Source: an uncultured Clostridia bacterium (GTDB taxonomy: Bacteria; Bacillota; Clostridia; Oscillospirales; Acutalibacteraceae). Taken from it: 21,213 nucleotides of DNA. Position numbers and translations under genes: made by a program. Positions 8,101-15,500 of this stretch are shown in pieces. Numbering within the stretch: the first letter of the stretch is position 1; every line of letters begins with the position of its first letter. Location of the stretch: contig CANRDH010000010.1 of the NCBI GenBank assembly GCA_947629295.1, forward strand, positions 1 to 21,213, given 5' to 3'. The notes under the pieces are model-generated. The model made no database searches, had not been told where the DNA came from, and was given only the letters and a program-made list of their open reading frames with translations.

Positions 8101-9230
8101 TTCATCTGTGTTCCGAGTGTACGCTTTGCATATACAAATTTATCAAACGGCCATTTCGGGAATTTGACAACAACATAGTCAAGTGCAGGCTCAAAGCAGG
8201 CGTATGTGGTGCCTGTTACCGCATTTTTTATTTCATCAAGCGTATAGCCTATTGCTATCTTTGCGGCAACCTTTGCTATGGGATAACCTGTTGCCTTTGA
8301 CGCAAGAGCCGAGGAACGTGATACACGGGGATTTACTTCTATAACGGCATAGTTGAAGCTTTCAGGCTCAAGAGCAAACTGACAGTTACAACCTCCCTCA
8401 ACCCCGAGCGCGGAAATTATATTGAGTGCCGCACTTCTTAACATCTGATATTCCTTATCGGCAAGTGTAACGGTAGGTGCAATAACTATACTGTCACCCG
8501 TATGTACACCGACAGGGTCAAAGTTTTCCATTGAGCAGACCGTGATAACATTTCCCTTGCTGTCACGCATTACCTCAAATTCTATTTCCTTCCAGCCCGC
8601 TATACATTTTTCCACAAGCACCTGAGTTATAGGTGAAAGCTCGAGTCCGTTTGAGGTAATTTCCCTGAGCTCATCCTCATTATTTACGATACCGCCGCCC
8701 GTTCCGCCAAGTGTGAATGCAGGACGAATAATAACAGGATATCCTATCTCATTTGCGAAAGCCACAGCCGACTGAACATCATTTACAACAAGTGAGGGAA
8801 TTACAGGCTGGCCTATGCTTTCCATAGTGTCCTTGAACATCTGTCTGTCCTCAGCCTTGTCAATTGTTTCGGGATTCGCACCGAGAAGCCGTACATTATG
8901 CTTTTTCAGGAAACCCTCCTTTGCAAGCTGCATTGAGAGGGTAAGACCTGTCTGTCCGCCGAGTGTGGACAAAATACTGTCAGGCTGTTCCTTTATAATA
9001 ATTCTTTTAAGAGTTTCAAGCGTAAGCGGCTCGATATATACCTTATCCGCCATAGCCTTATCCGTCATTATCGTAGCAGGGTTTGAGTTTACAAGTATAA
9101 CCTCAAGTCCCTCCTCCTTGAGGGCGCGGCACGCCTGTGTTCCCGCATAGTCAAATTCCGCAGCCTGGCCGATAACTATCGGGCCGGAGCCTATAACCAA
9201 AACTCTTTTTATATCTTTATCCTTAGGCAT
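5187..9230 (-). CDS. carB-dapF: Carbamoyl-phosphate synthase large subunit fused to diaminopimelate epimerase
   Basis: This is one uninterrupted 1347-residue frame. Residues 1 to about 1063 are a complete CarB. It has the first synthetase half (VLVIGSGPIVIGQAAEFDYA, then EVNPRVSRSSALASKATG), the second half (VIVFGSGPIRIGQGIEFDYA, then EVNPRSSRTIPYISKVTG), and a C-terminal MGS-like allosteric domain (GGVFITVRDPDK to TSIDTANALADSL). Residues 1064-1347 are a complete DapF starting MRTEKIRLKFTKMQGTGNDY. Both catalytic cysteines are present: Cys1141 (KMCGNGIRC) and Cys1290 (TWACGTGACA). CarB makes carbamoyl phosphate for pyrimidines and arginine with CarA; DapF turns LL-DAP into meso-DAP. No stop separates them, and the internal ATG at 6039-6041 lacks a good ribosome binding site, so a real fusion is favoured. 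The gene start overlaps carA by 8 bases, and its stop overlaps the pyrG ATG. Confidence 0.95.
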   Translation of the reverse strand: MPKDKDIKRVLVIGSGPIVIGQAAEFDYAGTQACRALKEEGLEVILVNSNPATIMTDKAMADKVYIEPLTLETLKRIIIKEQPDSILSTLGGQTGLTLSMQLAKEGFLKKHNVRLLGANPETIDKAEDRQMFKDTMESIGQPVIPSLVVNDVQSAVAFANEIGYPVIIRPAFTLGGTGGGIVNNEDELREITSNGLELSPITQVLVEKCIAGWKEIEFEVMRDSKGNVITVCSMENFDPVGVHTGDSIVIAPTVTLADKEYQMLRSAALNIISALGVEGGCNCQFALEPESFNYAVIEVNPRVSRSSALASKATGYPIAKVAAKIAIGYTLDEIKNAVTGTTYACFEPALDYVVVKFPKWPFDKFVYAKRTLGTQMKATGEVMAIAPTFEQAIMKAVRGAEISHDTMSSAKFEEMSAEDIRNRLSICDDERSFCVYEALKRGITVEEIHNITMIDEWFLEKLVNLAECEKELKNGKLTDEVYRKAKLLGFLDRTIEKLTGSKISEPMIPVYKMVDTCAAEFKAETPYFYSTFDKDNEAEAFIKEKNSDRKTVIVFGSGPIRIGQGIEFDYASVHCVWALKRAGFDVVIVNNNPETVSTDFDTADRLYFEPLTNEDVMGIIKTEKPYGVVVAFGGQTAIKLTKFLSDSGVNILGTSADSIDMAEDRERFDELLELHHVKRPQGYTVMTTEEALDVAQKIGYPVLMRPSYVLGGQNMIIAFNEADIKEYMAIILAQNIENPILIDKYLSGTELEVDAICDGEEILIPGIMQHVERAGIHSGDSIAVYPAWNISEEMTRNIITTSKNLAVSLKTKGLVNIQYLIYQDNLYVIEVNPRSSRTIPYISKVTGVPMVDLATRAMLGEKLEDMGYGIGLYKRSPYIAVKVPVFSFEKLINVDNQLGPEMKSTGEVLGIANTLEEAIYKGLIAAGYKMKKQGGVFITVRDPDKNEIGAVAKKYNELGFTLYATKGTARILRDYGLDVIEVDKIHENDKENTLSLIESGKIQYVISTSSKGRIPTRDSVKIRRKTVERNIPCLTSIDTANALADSLKSRYSEYSTELVDINDMRTEKIRLKFTKMQGTGNDYIYFNCFEQKINNPEGLSVRFSDRRYGIGGDGVILICPSDVADAKMKMYNADGSEGKMCGNGIRCVAKYLCDHNMVSGDTVTVETLSGIKTLKVFRHDGQNDVFKVDMGKAELDSTLIPVAVNKPKVINEPVNIGGEDYNITCVSMGNPHAVVFCNNVEKIDLDRIGPLFENSELFPERVNAEFVKVIDSHTIEMRVWERGTGETWACGTGACAVAVAAVENGLCKKGEPITVKLKGGNLEIEYTDETVYLTGVAETIFEGEIEL

Positions 9231-10308
9231 TGTTTTTATCCTCCTGTATCATTTTTATAAATCTATCGAATAAAAACGAGGTATCAAGCGGACCTCCGCA
9301 CGCTTCCGGGTGAAACTGAACGGTAAAACACGGCATATCCGTATATGTCACTCCCTCGCAGGTCCCGTCGTTTGCATTGACAAAGCTTTCATATGCATTC
9401 TCCGGCAGTGTTGAAGCCACAACCGCATAACCGTGATTCTGGCTTGTAATATATACTCTGCCGGTTTTAACGTCTGTTGCCGGCTGATTTGCTCCTCTGT
9501 GTCCGTATTTAAGCTTTTCAGTTTTTGCCCCCTGAGAAAGTGCCATAAGCTGATGACCGAGACATATTCCGAAGGTAGGTATCTTATACTGACAGAGCTT
9601 TCTTATTTCCTCTATAATACCTACATTTTCTGCAGGATCTCCCGGTCCGTTTGATAGCATTATTCCGTCGGGATTCATCGCCTTTATCTCTTCGGCTGTG
9701 GTGTTTCCGGGAACTACCGTTACATTACAGCCTCTTTTAACAAGCTCTCTTCTTATATTATTCTTTGCACCCAAATCCATAAGTACAACATTATATTTTC
9801 CGTTTTCTGCCTCAAAGCTTTCAGCCTTATCTGTTGTAACCGAGCTTACCGCCTTTTCAACTCTATATGATTTTAGTGCCTGTGCGTCTTCGCTTTTCGG
9901 CTCTCTGTATTTTATCGCAGCATTCATGACACCGTATTCACGCACGGTTTTAGTAAGACAGCGTGTATCAATTCCGTAAATTCCGGGAATACCGTTTTCC
10001 TTTAAAAAAGTGTCAAGCACACCGTCGCATCTGAAATTCGACGGCTGTTGACACAGTTCTCTTACAATATAAGCAGTCAGTGCGGGTTTTCTGCTTTCAA
10101 AATCACCCGGTATCACACCGTAGTTACCGATAAGCGGAAAGGTCTGGCAAACGATTTGTCCGTAATAGCTGGGGTCGGTAAGTGTCTCAAGATAACCTGT
10201 CATAGCGGTTGTAAACACCAGCTCACCCACTGCCTCCTTTTCCGAGCCGAAGGCCTTGCCTTCATAAACATCCCCGTTTTCCAATAAAAGATATGCTTTT
10301 TTTTCCAT
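9223..10308 (-). CDS. carA: Carbamoyl-phosphate synthase small subunit
   Basis: This 361-residue glutaminase subunit hydrolyses glutamine and channels ammonia to CarB. The N-terminal CarA-specific domain (about 1-150) contains EAVGELVFTTAMTGYLETLT and DPSYYGQIVCQTFPLIGNYG. The class I glutaminase domain carries MLSNGPGDP, the nucleophile Cys249 in FGICLGHQLMAL, and His333/Glu335 in QFHPEACGGP. Length is normal. It begins with ATG after AAAGGATGG. Its last 8 bases overlap carB, whose AGGAGG site lies inside carA. The 112 bases upstream hold two small hairpins; no PyrR-type anti-antiterminator sequence was recognised there. Confidence 0.97.
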   Translation of the reverse strand: MEKKAYLLLENGDVYEGKAFGSEKEAVGELVFTTAMTGYLETLTDPSYYGQIVCQTFPLIGNYGVIPGDFESRKPALTAYIVRELCQQPSNFRCDGVLDTFLKENGIPGIYGIDTRCLTKTVREYGVMNAAIKYREPKSEDAQALKSYRVEKAVSSVTTDKAESFEAENGKYNVVLMDLGAKNNIRRELVKRGCNVTVVPGNTTAEEIKAMNPDGIMLSNGPGDPAENVGIIEEIRKLCQYKIPTFGICLGHQLMALSQGAKTEKLKYGHRGANQPATDVKTGRVYITSQNHGYAVVASTLPENAYESFVNANDGTCEGVTYTDMPCFTVQFHPEACGGPLDTSFLFDRFIKMIQEDKNNA

Positions 10309-10329
10309 AATATAACCATCCTTTCAGTA

Positions 10330-10362
10330 GGAAACTCATGCTTTCCCGGCATTTAAAATGCC
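10330..10362 (-). promoter_or_regulatory. Two adjacent small inverted repeats in the carA leader
   Basis: On the minus strand the spacer between the ANTAR gene and carA contains GGCATTT-T-AAATGCC (10348-10362). One base later comes GGAAA-GCATGAG-TTTCC (10330-10346). The first is also a near-perfect DNA palindrome. They end about 20 bases before the carA start codon, with no T-run after either, so they are not a terminator. They could be a protein- or RNA-binding leader element. Their loops do not match the usual ANTAR-target hexaloop (A at 1, G at 4), so a link to the neighbouring regulator is only a guess. Confidence 0.35.
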
Positions 10363-10420
10363 TTCAAACTTTACACCGTACATTCTTCCGCCGCCAAACA
10401 TACATCATATAACACTATAT

Positions 10421-10990
10421 TCATCCATCATAGGTACTTAGCAGATTCTTTGCGACCTCCAGCTTTGTCAGACGCATATCCATTGCCTGTTTTTCCAGAT
10501 ACCTATGTGCCTGCGGCTCTGTCATTGACAAATATTCCATAAGAATATATTTTGCTCTGTTTATAATTCTTATATCCTCAATCTTCTTCTGAAGCTTGAC
10601 ATTTTCCTTTCGTATACCGTTCATTCTTCTTTGTGTTGCTTCAATCAGGCGTACAGCCTTTGAAAAAAGCTGTCTGCTCAACGGCTTTGCTATAACAAAT
10701 GCCCCATACTCTGACGTTTTGCTCTCCGCCAATGCTTCAAGCTCGGTTTTAACAACAAGAATAACTCCCGATGTTTTATATTTCAGCAAATCTATCGCAA
10801 GTCCGTCACCAAACTCATCCGACAGAGGAGAATTTATTATAACAAGACTGTAATCCTTTTCATCACACAATCTTCTTGCCTCGGAACCGCTCTTTGCCGA
10901 ATCGGAATTATTCAGCCTTTCGGCACGAAGCATTGATTCAAAAGAAGTAACGGCCTGTTCCTTTGAGGATACTATAAGTACACTGTCCAA
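10421..10990 (-). CDS. ANTAR-domain response-regulator-like protein (putative RNA-binding antiterminator)
   Basis: This 189-residue protein has a receiver-like domain (about 1-115), a coiled-coil linker (about 116-145, RKENVKLQKKIEDI), and a C-terminal ANTAR domain (about 140-187: AKYILMEYLSMTEPQAHRYL, then MDMRLTKLEVAKNLL). ANTAR proteins bind paired RNA hairpins and cause antitermination, often of nitrogen genes. The receiver looks degenerate: the phospho-acceptor position reads LVIINSPLSDEFG with Asn53 instead of Asp, and the N-terminal acidic pair is absent (IVSSKEQ). The conserved Lys is kept (IAKPLS, Lys102). Phosphorylation is therefore unlikely. The start is TTG at 10988-10990, chosen because an in-frame TAA lies shortly upstream, no ATG intervenes, and GAAGGG lies about 10 bases before. 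It follows the glutamine-synthetase-like gene and precedes carA. Confidence 0.9.
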   Translation of the reverse strand: MDSVLIVSSKEQAVTSFESMLRAERLNNSDSAKSGSEARRLCDEKDYSLVIINSPLSDEFGDGLAIDLLKYKTSGVILVVKTELEALAESKTSEYGAFVIAKPLSRQLFSKAVRLIEATQRRMNGIRKENVKLQKKIEDIRIINRAKYILMEYLSMTEPQAHRYLEKQAMDMRLTKLEVAKNLLSTYDG

Positions 10991-11056
10991 AAGCCAAACA
11001 CCCTTCTTTTTATTTTACAAAATTTCCGCTTATTAATCAAGTGAAAATTTGATACT

Positions 11057-11074
11057 GCCGTTAAATAACACGGC
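11057..11074 (-). other. Small hairpin just after the glutamine-synthetase-like gene
   Basis: GCCGT and ACGGC form a 5-bp stem around an 8-base AT-rich loop, starting 2 bases past the stop codon. The minus strand then continues AGTATCAAATTTTC, with no proper T-run. It may be an mRNA 3'-end or processing element between this gene and the ANTAR gene, or a weak attenuator. Confidence 0.3.
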
Positions 11075-11076
11075 TT

Positions 11077-12378
11077 TCAGATTATTTCAAAATATCTTTC
11101 ATCCTGTGCCTGCTTATATTCGGCACTCTCAATAGATTTTTTCATTTCTTCAGTTTTTAAGATAATAAAATTCTCAAATATCTGCCTTGGAATGTACTTT
11201 TTTATAAATTCACTGTTTCTTGCAAGCTCTATTGAGTCTGCAAGCGAACGGGGAAGACTTTCCGCTGTTTCATTTCCCTGTTCATGCGGCGGGCAAAGCT
11301 CCAGCCCGTCCTCTATTCCCTCAAGACCCGCATATATAAGCAGTGCAAAGCACAGATAAGGATTGCATGACGGGTCGGGGCTGCGGTAATCAACTCTTGC
11401 CCTGTCGGTCTTAGGCATAAGAACACGTATAAGAGTATTGATATTTCCGTATGACCAATTAATTCCGCTCGGCGCTTCATATGCTCCGAAGCGGGTATAT
11501 GAATTTGACAACGGATTGAAAAACAATGTCATTTCAGCTGCACGCCTCAGTATACCGGCGATAAAGCTTTTAGCCTTTTTGCTCATGCCGAAGCCCTTGT
11601 CCATGAATATATTCTCATCATATTCCTTAAGCACGACATTTATATGCATACCGCTTCCGCTTTTATCATTTATGGGCTTAGGCATAAAGGACGCATATAA
11701 TCCGCTCATAGCGGCAGCAGTTTTTACAACGGATTTGAAGGTGGAATAATCATCCGCAGCAGAAAGTAAGTCGGAATGTTTAAAATCTATTTCATTCTGA
11801 CCGGGACCGCTCTCATGGTGCGATGAAAGAGGTATTATATCCATATCCTCAAGCGTAAGACATATATTCCTCCTTACATTTTCACCCTTATCAAGAGGGG
11901 CAACATCAAGATAACCTGCATTATCATGCGGAATACGTGTGGGATTTCCGTCATCGTCCATCTTAAAAAGATAAAATTCACACGATAGTCCTACCGTACA
12001 GGTAAAGCCGGTTTCCTTTATTTTTTTGACCGCCCTTTTCAGCACCATACGCACGTCTGCCTCAAACGGTCTGCCGTCCTGGTGACGGATATCGCAGAGA
12101 AGCCTTACCACTGCGCCCTGATGCGGACGCCATGTAAGAACCCTCAGCGTACTCGGGTCCGGGAAAAGCAGAAGATCGCTGCTATCCTCCCCTCCGAAGC
12201 CGCACACATTTGCGGACGATACGAGCGCACCGTTTTTGAATACGCTCTTAAGTTCAGATGACATAATCGAGATATTTTTCTTTATTCCGAATATATCAAA
12301 AAATACAAGTCTTACGAATTTGACATCATTGCTTTCAACAAACTGCAAAACCTCTTTTACAGTATAGTTCACTGTCAT
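11077..12378 (-). CDS. Glutamine synthetase type I homologue, catalytically atypical
   Basis: This 433-residue protein spans the full GS fold: an N-terminal beta-grasp (VRLVFFDIFGIKKNISIM, about 20-105) and the catalytic domain. Conserved pieces are HHESGPGQNEIDFKHS, SGSGMHIN, SYTRFGAYEAP and YRSPDPSCNPYL. Several key residues differ by eye alignment to GlnA (E. coli/Salmonella numbering): the DGSS loop (Asp50) reads SSAN with Ser54; the first metal Glu of ExEF (Glu129) is Ser132 in LSCEF; Arg339 becomes Ile313; Glu357 becomes Asp330. Normal glutamine synthesis is doubtful, and a sensing or altered-substrate role is possible. GS/ANTAR pairs are familiar in Clostridia. The annotated start is ATG at 12376-12378, but AAAGGGG lies only 2 bases before it; a GTG at 12370-12372 has better spacing. 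Confidence 0.88.
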   Translation of the reverse strand: MTVNYTVKEVLQFVESNDVKFVRLVFFDIFGIKKNISIMSSELKSVFKNGALVSSANVCGFGGEDSSDLLLFPDPSTLRVLTWRPHQGAVVRLLCDIRHQDGRPFEADVRMVLKRAVKKIKETGFTCTVGLSCEFYLFKMDDDGNPTRIPHDNAGYLDVAPLDKGENVRRNICLTLEDMDIIPLSSHHESGPGQNEIDFKHSDLLSAADDYSTFKSVVKTAAAMSGLYASFMPKPINDKSGSGMHINVVLKEYDENIFMDKGFGMSKKAKSFIAGILRRAAEMTLFFNPLSNSYTRFGAYEAPSGINWSYGNINTLIRVLMPKTDRARVDYRSPDPSCNPYLCFALLIYAGLEGIEDGLELCPPHEQGNETAESLPRSLADSIELARNSEFIKKYIPRQIFENFIILKTEEMKKSIESAEYKQAQDERYFEII

Positions 12379-12413
12379 AACCCCTTTAATATATTATTCA
12401 TACTCAATTTATT

Positions 12414-12442
12414 ATAATAGCAGATTTTTCGATTTTTGTCTA
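12414..12442 (-). promoter_or_regulatory. Probable promoter of the glutamine-synthetase-like gene and downstream cluster
   Basis: On the minus strand a -35-like TAGACA (12437-12442) is followed after 17 bases by TATTAT (12414-12419), overlapping a perfect TATAAT (12411-12416). Transcription would start near 12405, about 27 bases before the start codon. It lies after the terminator of the upstream protease gene, so it is well placed to drive the block ending with dapL. Confidence 0.55.
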
Positions 12443-12547
12443 CAAATAAACCTCAACAAAAGAGTGGAAATATTTTTTTATATATCTTGCATAGTAATCC
12501 CCTAAAAAAACACACATATTTATCTATTTTCCCCTCTTTTAAAAATA

Positions 12548-12587
12548 GGGATGTTCTCCATAAAATCAGGTTACGGAAAAACATCCC
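12548..12587 (-). terminator. Rho-independent terminator of the subtilase gene
   Basis: On the minus strand the outer stem GGGATGTT/AACATCCC (8 bp, 12580-12587 with 12548-12555) encloses an inner stem CCGTAA/TTATGG, with one G-T pair and a loop of about 7 bases. The run TATTTTT follows. It begins 7 bases past the protease stop codon. Confidence 0.85.
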
Positions 12588-12594
12588 CATTTAT

Positions 12595-15500
12595 TCAATA
12601 TCTGTTCGCACGCTTTGTACGGCGGCGTCTTATCGTCAGCGTCGCCATTGATATTATCAAAAGGATACCCACAAACACAAGTGCAAAGGATGAATTATCA
12701 TTATCGAATCTTATTACATTATTTATTTCTTTCTGATTTGAAGTCTCATCCTGTGCGGATATTTCCTGCTGCGAATTTTCAGATTCCTCCTCCGGCGGAT
12801 ATTCTCCGCTAAAATGGAAGCTTATATTTTCTTCATATTTAATCTTATCCATTGTCATAAGCAAAGTACCTGACGAGAAGTCGGTTGTATAGCCTTCGGG
12901 CACTTCAACAATACTTACGTCGTAATTACCGGGGATCACTTTATCAAAAACTGCGATTCCGTCCCTGCCGCTTTCCGCTGTCATACCTGCAAGCTCAAGC
13001 TTTACGCCCCTGACAGGCTTACCGTTCTGATCCGTAAGCTTATAGGTAACGGTCGCATTTACAACCGAATCAGCCGTAACAGGTACAGATAAATTATATG
13101 CGTTATCTACGGCACGTACTACAAGCTTTGTCTGATCAAGCTTTTCATTATCCGCAAAGTCCGTATGAGATTTCACCTTAACCAGTTGGTTATAAAGCTC
13201 AGTAATATCATATATGAATTTAGTACTTTCGCCGTCATCCTCCATCCTTACAAGGGAATATGAATCCCCGTCCATATAATTTCCGTCTATAAGTTCATCA
13301 AGCTTATCGGCATAGGTGCATTTATTTCCGGATTTAACAGCAGTGTATAAAATGAAACCTTGTATTCCATTGAGGTCTCCCGACTGAACCTCGAGGAAAA
13401 TTTTATCATCCTCACAATATGTTCTTGTTTCCGGTTTATCGGGAACGGTATTGTCTACCGTAAACGGATATGAAACAGATTGTACATGTGTTGTTTCCCC
13501 GTCTGACGGAACGGCACAGGCAGAAACCGTATACATATACTCTCCCTCGGATATCTCAGAAAACAGGTTCTTGAGGCCGTCCGCATTAAAGCTGCTCAGC
13601 AGCTCGGCATAAGCCTCATATCCCCCGCCCGCGAACGAAGATATTGTGCCGATATCCTGAGAAAAAATTGTTTTTCCTGATTTATCAGTTATGGTAATCG
13701 TGTAATCTGACGCATCACGAAGGAGATAAAAATTGGGTACAATAAATGATATCCCCGCTGTCGCCGAATCATATGCATTCTTTATCGAATCCCTGCCTAT
13801 GCATATATTTTCTTCATCACATTTTCCCGTAGTCATATTTTTGCCCAGAACAACCCCCGGATATAAGCTGCCGTCTGCGGCAGCTCCGATTAATGAATCT
13901 CCGTTTATAACAGGTTTTTCTGATTTCGAGTATACCGAGGCGTCAAATATGCCCGAGAGATCCCAACTGCCGCAATATCCCGTAAGGGGCACCGAAAGAG
14001 CGGACGTATCACTTGTCGGAGAAAATTCAATAAATCCGTCCACATAAAAACCGTTTTCTGCTTTCCCGATATATAATAATACAGCCTCAGGAGAAAGTCT
14101 GACATTCACTGTAATATCAATACTGTCATGTGCGGGAAGGGTTATATCGCTTATTTCCTTATCTCCCTCAAAAAAACTTACATCGGTATATTTATCAATA
14201 TTTTCCGGGGTGAGGGTATTATAATATTCTCTGTTTTTATATATAATCTTATCCGTTTGTATAACAGAGCTTAATTTGTAAGTCGTATCCCTATCCGAAA
14301 GACTTGTCAGCGTAAGAGAAAATGAAAATTCTCCGCTTTCACTGTCCCCCATGCTTACTCCTCCGCAGCCGTTTTGGGATATAACATAAGCCGATGAATC
14401 AAGCGCTCTTTCAATATTCATACATCCCGCACCCTGCAGCCGCGGCGTATAATATAGCTTATCGGAATATTTGACCCTGTCCGCAGTATTCATAATAAGT
14501 GCTGAACATGCTTTCCTCAGTTCTTTGGCTGATATCTCGGACGCAGATTTTTGTACATATTCGGAAATAACGGCAACATTGCCGGCAGCTATTGCCGAAG
14601 ATACAGATGTTCCGCTCAGTGCGCCGTATCCGTCATCTAAAGCGGAATATATATCGGTTCCCGGGGCAAGAAAATCGGGCTTCAGCTGAAGAGCAGACGT
14701 AACACCGTATGAGGTAAATCCGGACGGCTTTCCTGCGTTTTCGGAGGTAAATATTCCTTTATACTCCGAAGCCCTGATTTTCCCCTCAGGATTTCCAGCA
14801 AAATATTTTTCTGTGTCCGAAGAAACGACTGCCGCCGGAATATTTCTTTCGTCCGCAATAAATCTTACATAAAGCGGTTCGTCGCTTATTATGATTATAC
14901 CCGCGGCATGCATATTTGCGGCTGCACTTATTTTTTCCGTAACAGATATCTGTCCGCGTTTGACAACCGCTATCTTTCCCGTGAGGTTAAAATGACTTAT
15001 CTCGTACTCACTGCCGTATGAATCAGTATATACATATTCGCAGTTCTCCCCGAATTGCGAAAAATCCGGTGAATCCGCATTGTCGGAAACGTATATATCC
15101 CTGTATTCAATGCGCTCGTCCTTATCAGTCAGAAGACAGTCGGAAATATGTGTTTCTGTATCAACAGAGCCTACCGCCGTTACACTGTTCAGTGCGGCAG
15201 GATATGATATTGTTCCGTAATCCATATACTTTGAATTGATTCCGCTGTCATCATTAACCGCAATATTACGGGAATCATTTCCTGCGGCTGATAAAACAGA
15301 TATACCCAAGTCCGAAAGCGATGTCATAACTTTCTCAAAAATATTCGAGGTAGTACTTATCCTCGGAACTCCGAGGCTTATATTTATAACATCCGGAGAG
15401 AGCTTCGCGGCGTCGTCAAGTGCGGCAAGAAAAACGTCGTCTCCTACGCTCGAACTTCCGTCCGAACACACCTTCATAAGAATGAGCTGAGCGTCATAGG

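Noticed and set aside
5187..9230. Assembly error as the sole cause of the CarB-DapF fusion
   Set aside because: A frameshift would need to join two intact domains precisely at their ends in the same frame; the join contains no homopolymer run. Not excluded without reads, but less likely than a real fusion.
10309..10420. PyrR-type attenuator before carA
   Set aside because: No anti-antiterminator consensus loop and no terminator stem with a T-run could be found in the 112-base spacer.
12488..12510. AGGGGATTACTATG mini-ORF (MQDI, then stop) upstream of the GS-like gene
   Set aside because: A four-codon frame with a Shine-Dalgarno-like string is expected by chance, and it lies upstream of the predicted promoter.
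12440..12517. 25-codon frame (MCVFLGDYYARYIK...) between the protease terminator and the GS promoter
   Set aside because: The AGAGGGG string is 13 bases from the ATG, the frame lies between a terminator and a promoter and so is probably untranscribed, and it ends inside the -35 box. Too short to support.
12548..12587. ANTAR-target RNA upstream of the GS-like gene
   Set aside because: The hairpin is better explained as the terminator of the protease gene; its loop does not show A1/G4 and no second paired stem is adjacent.
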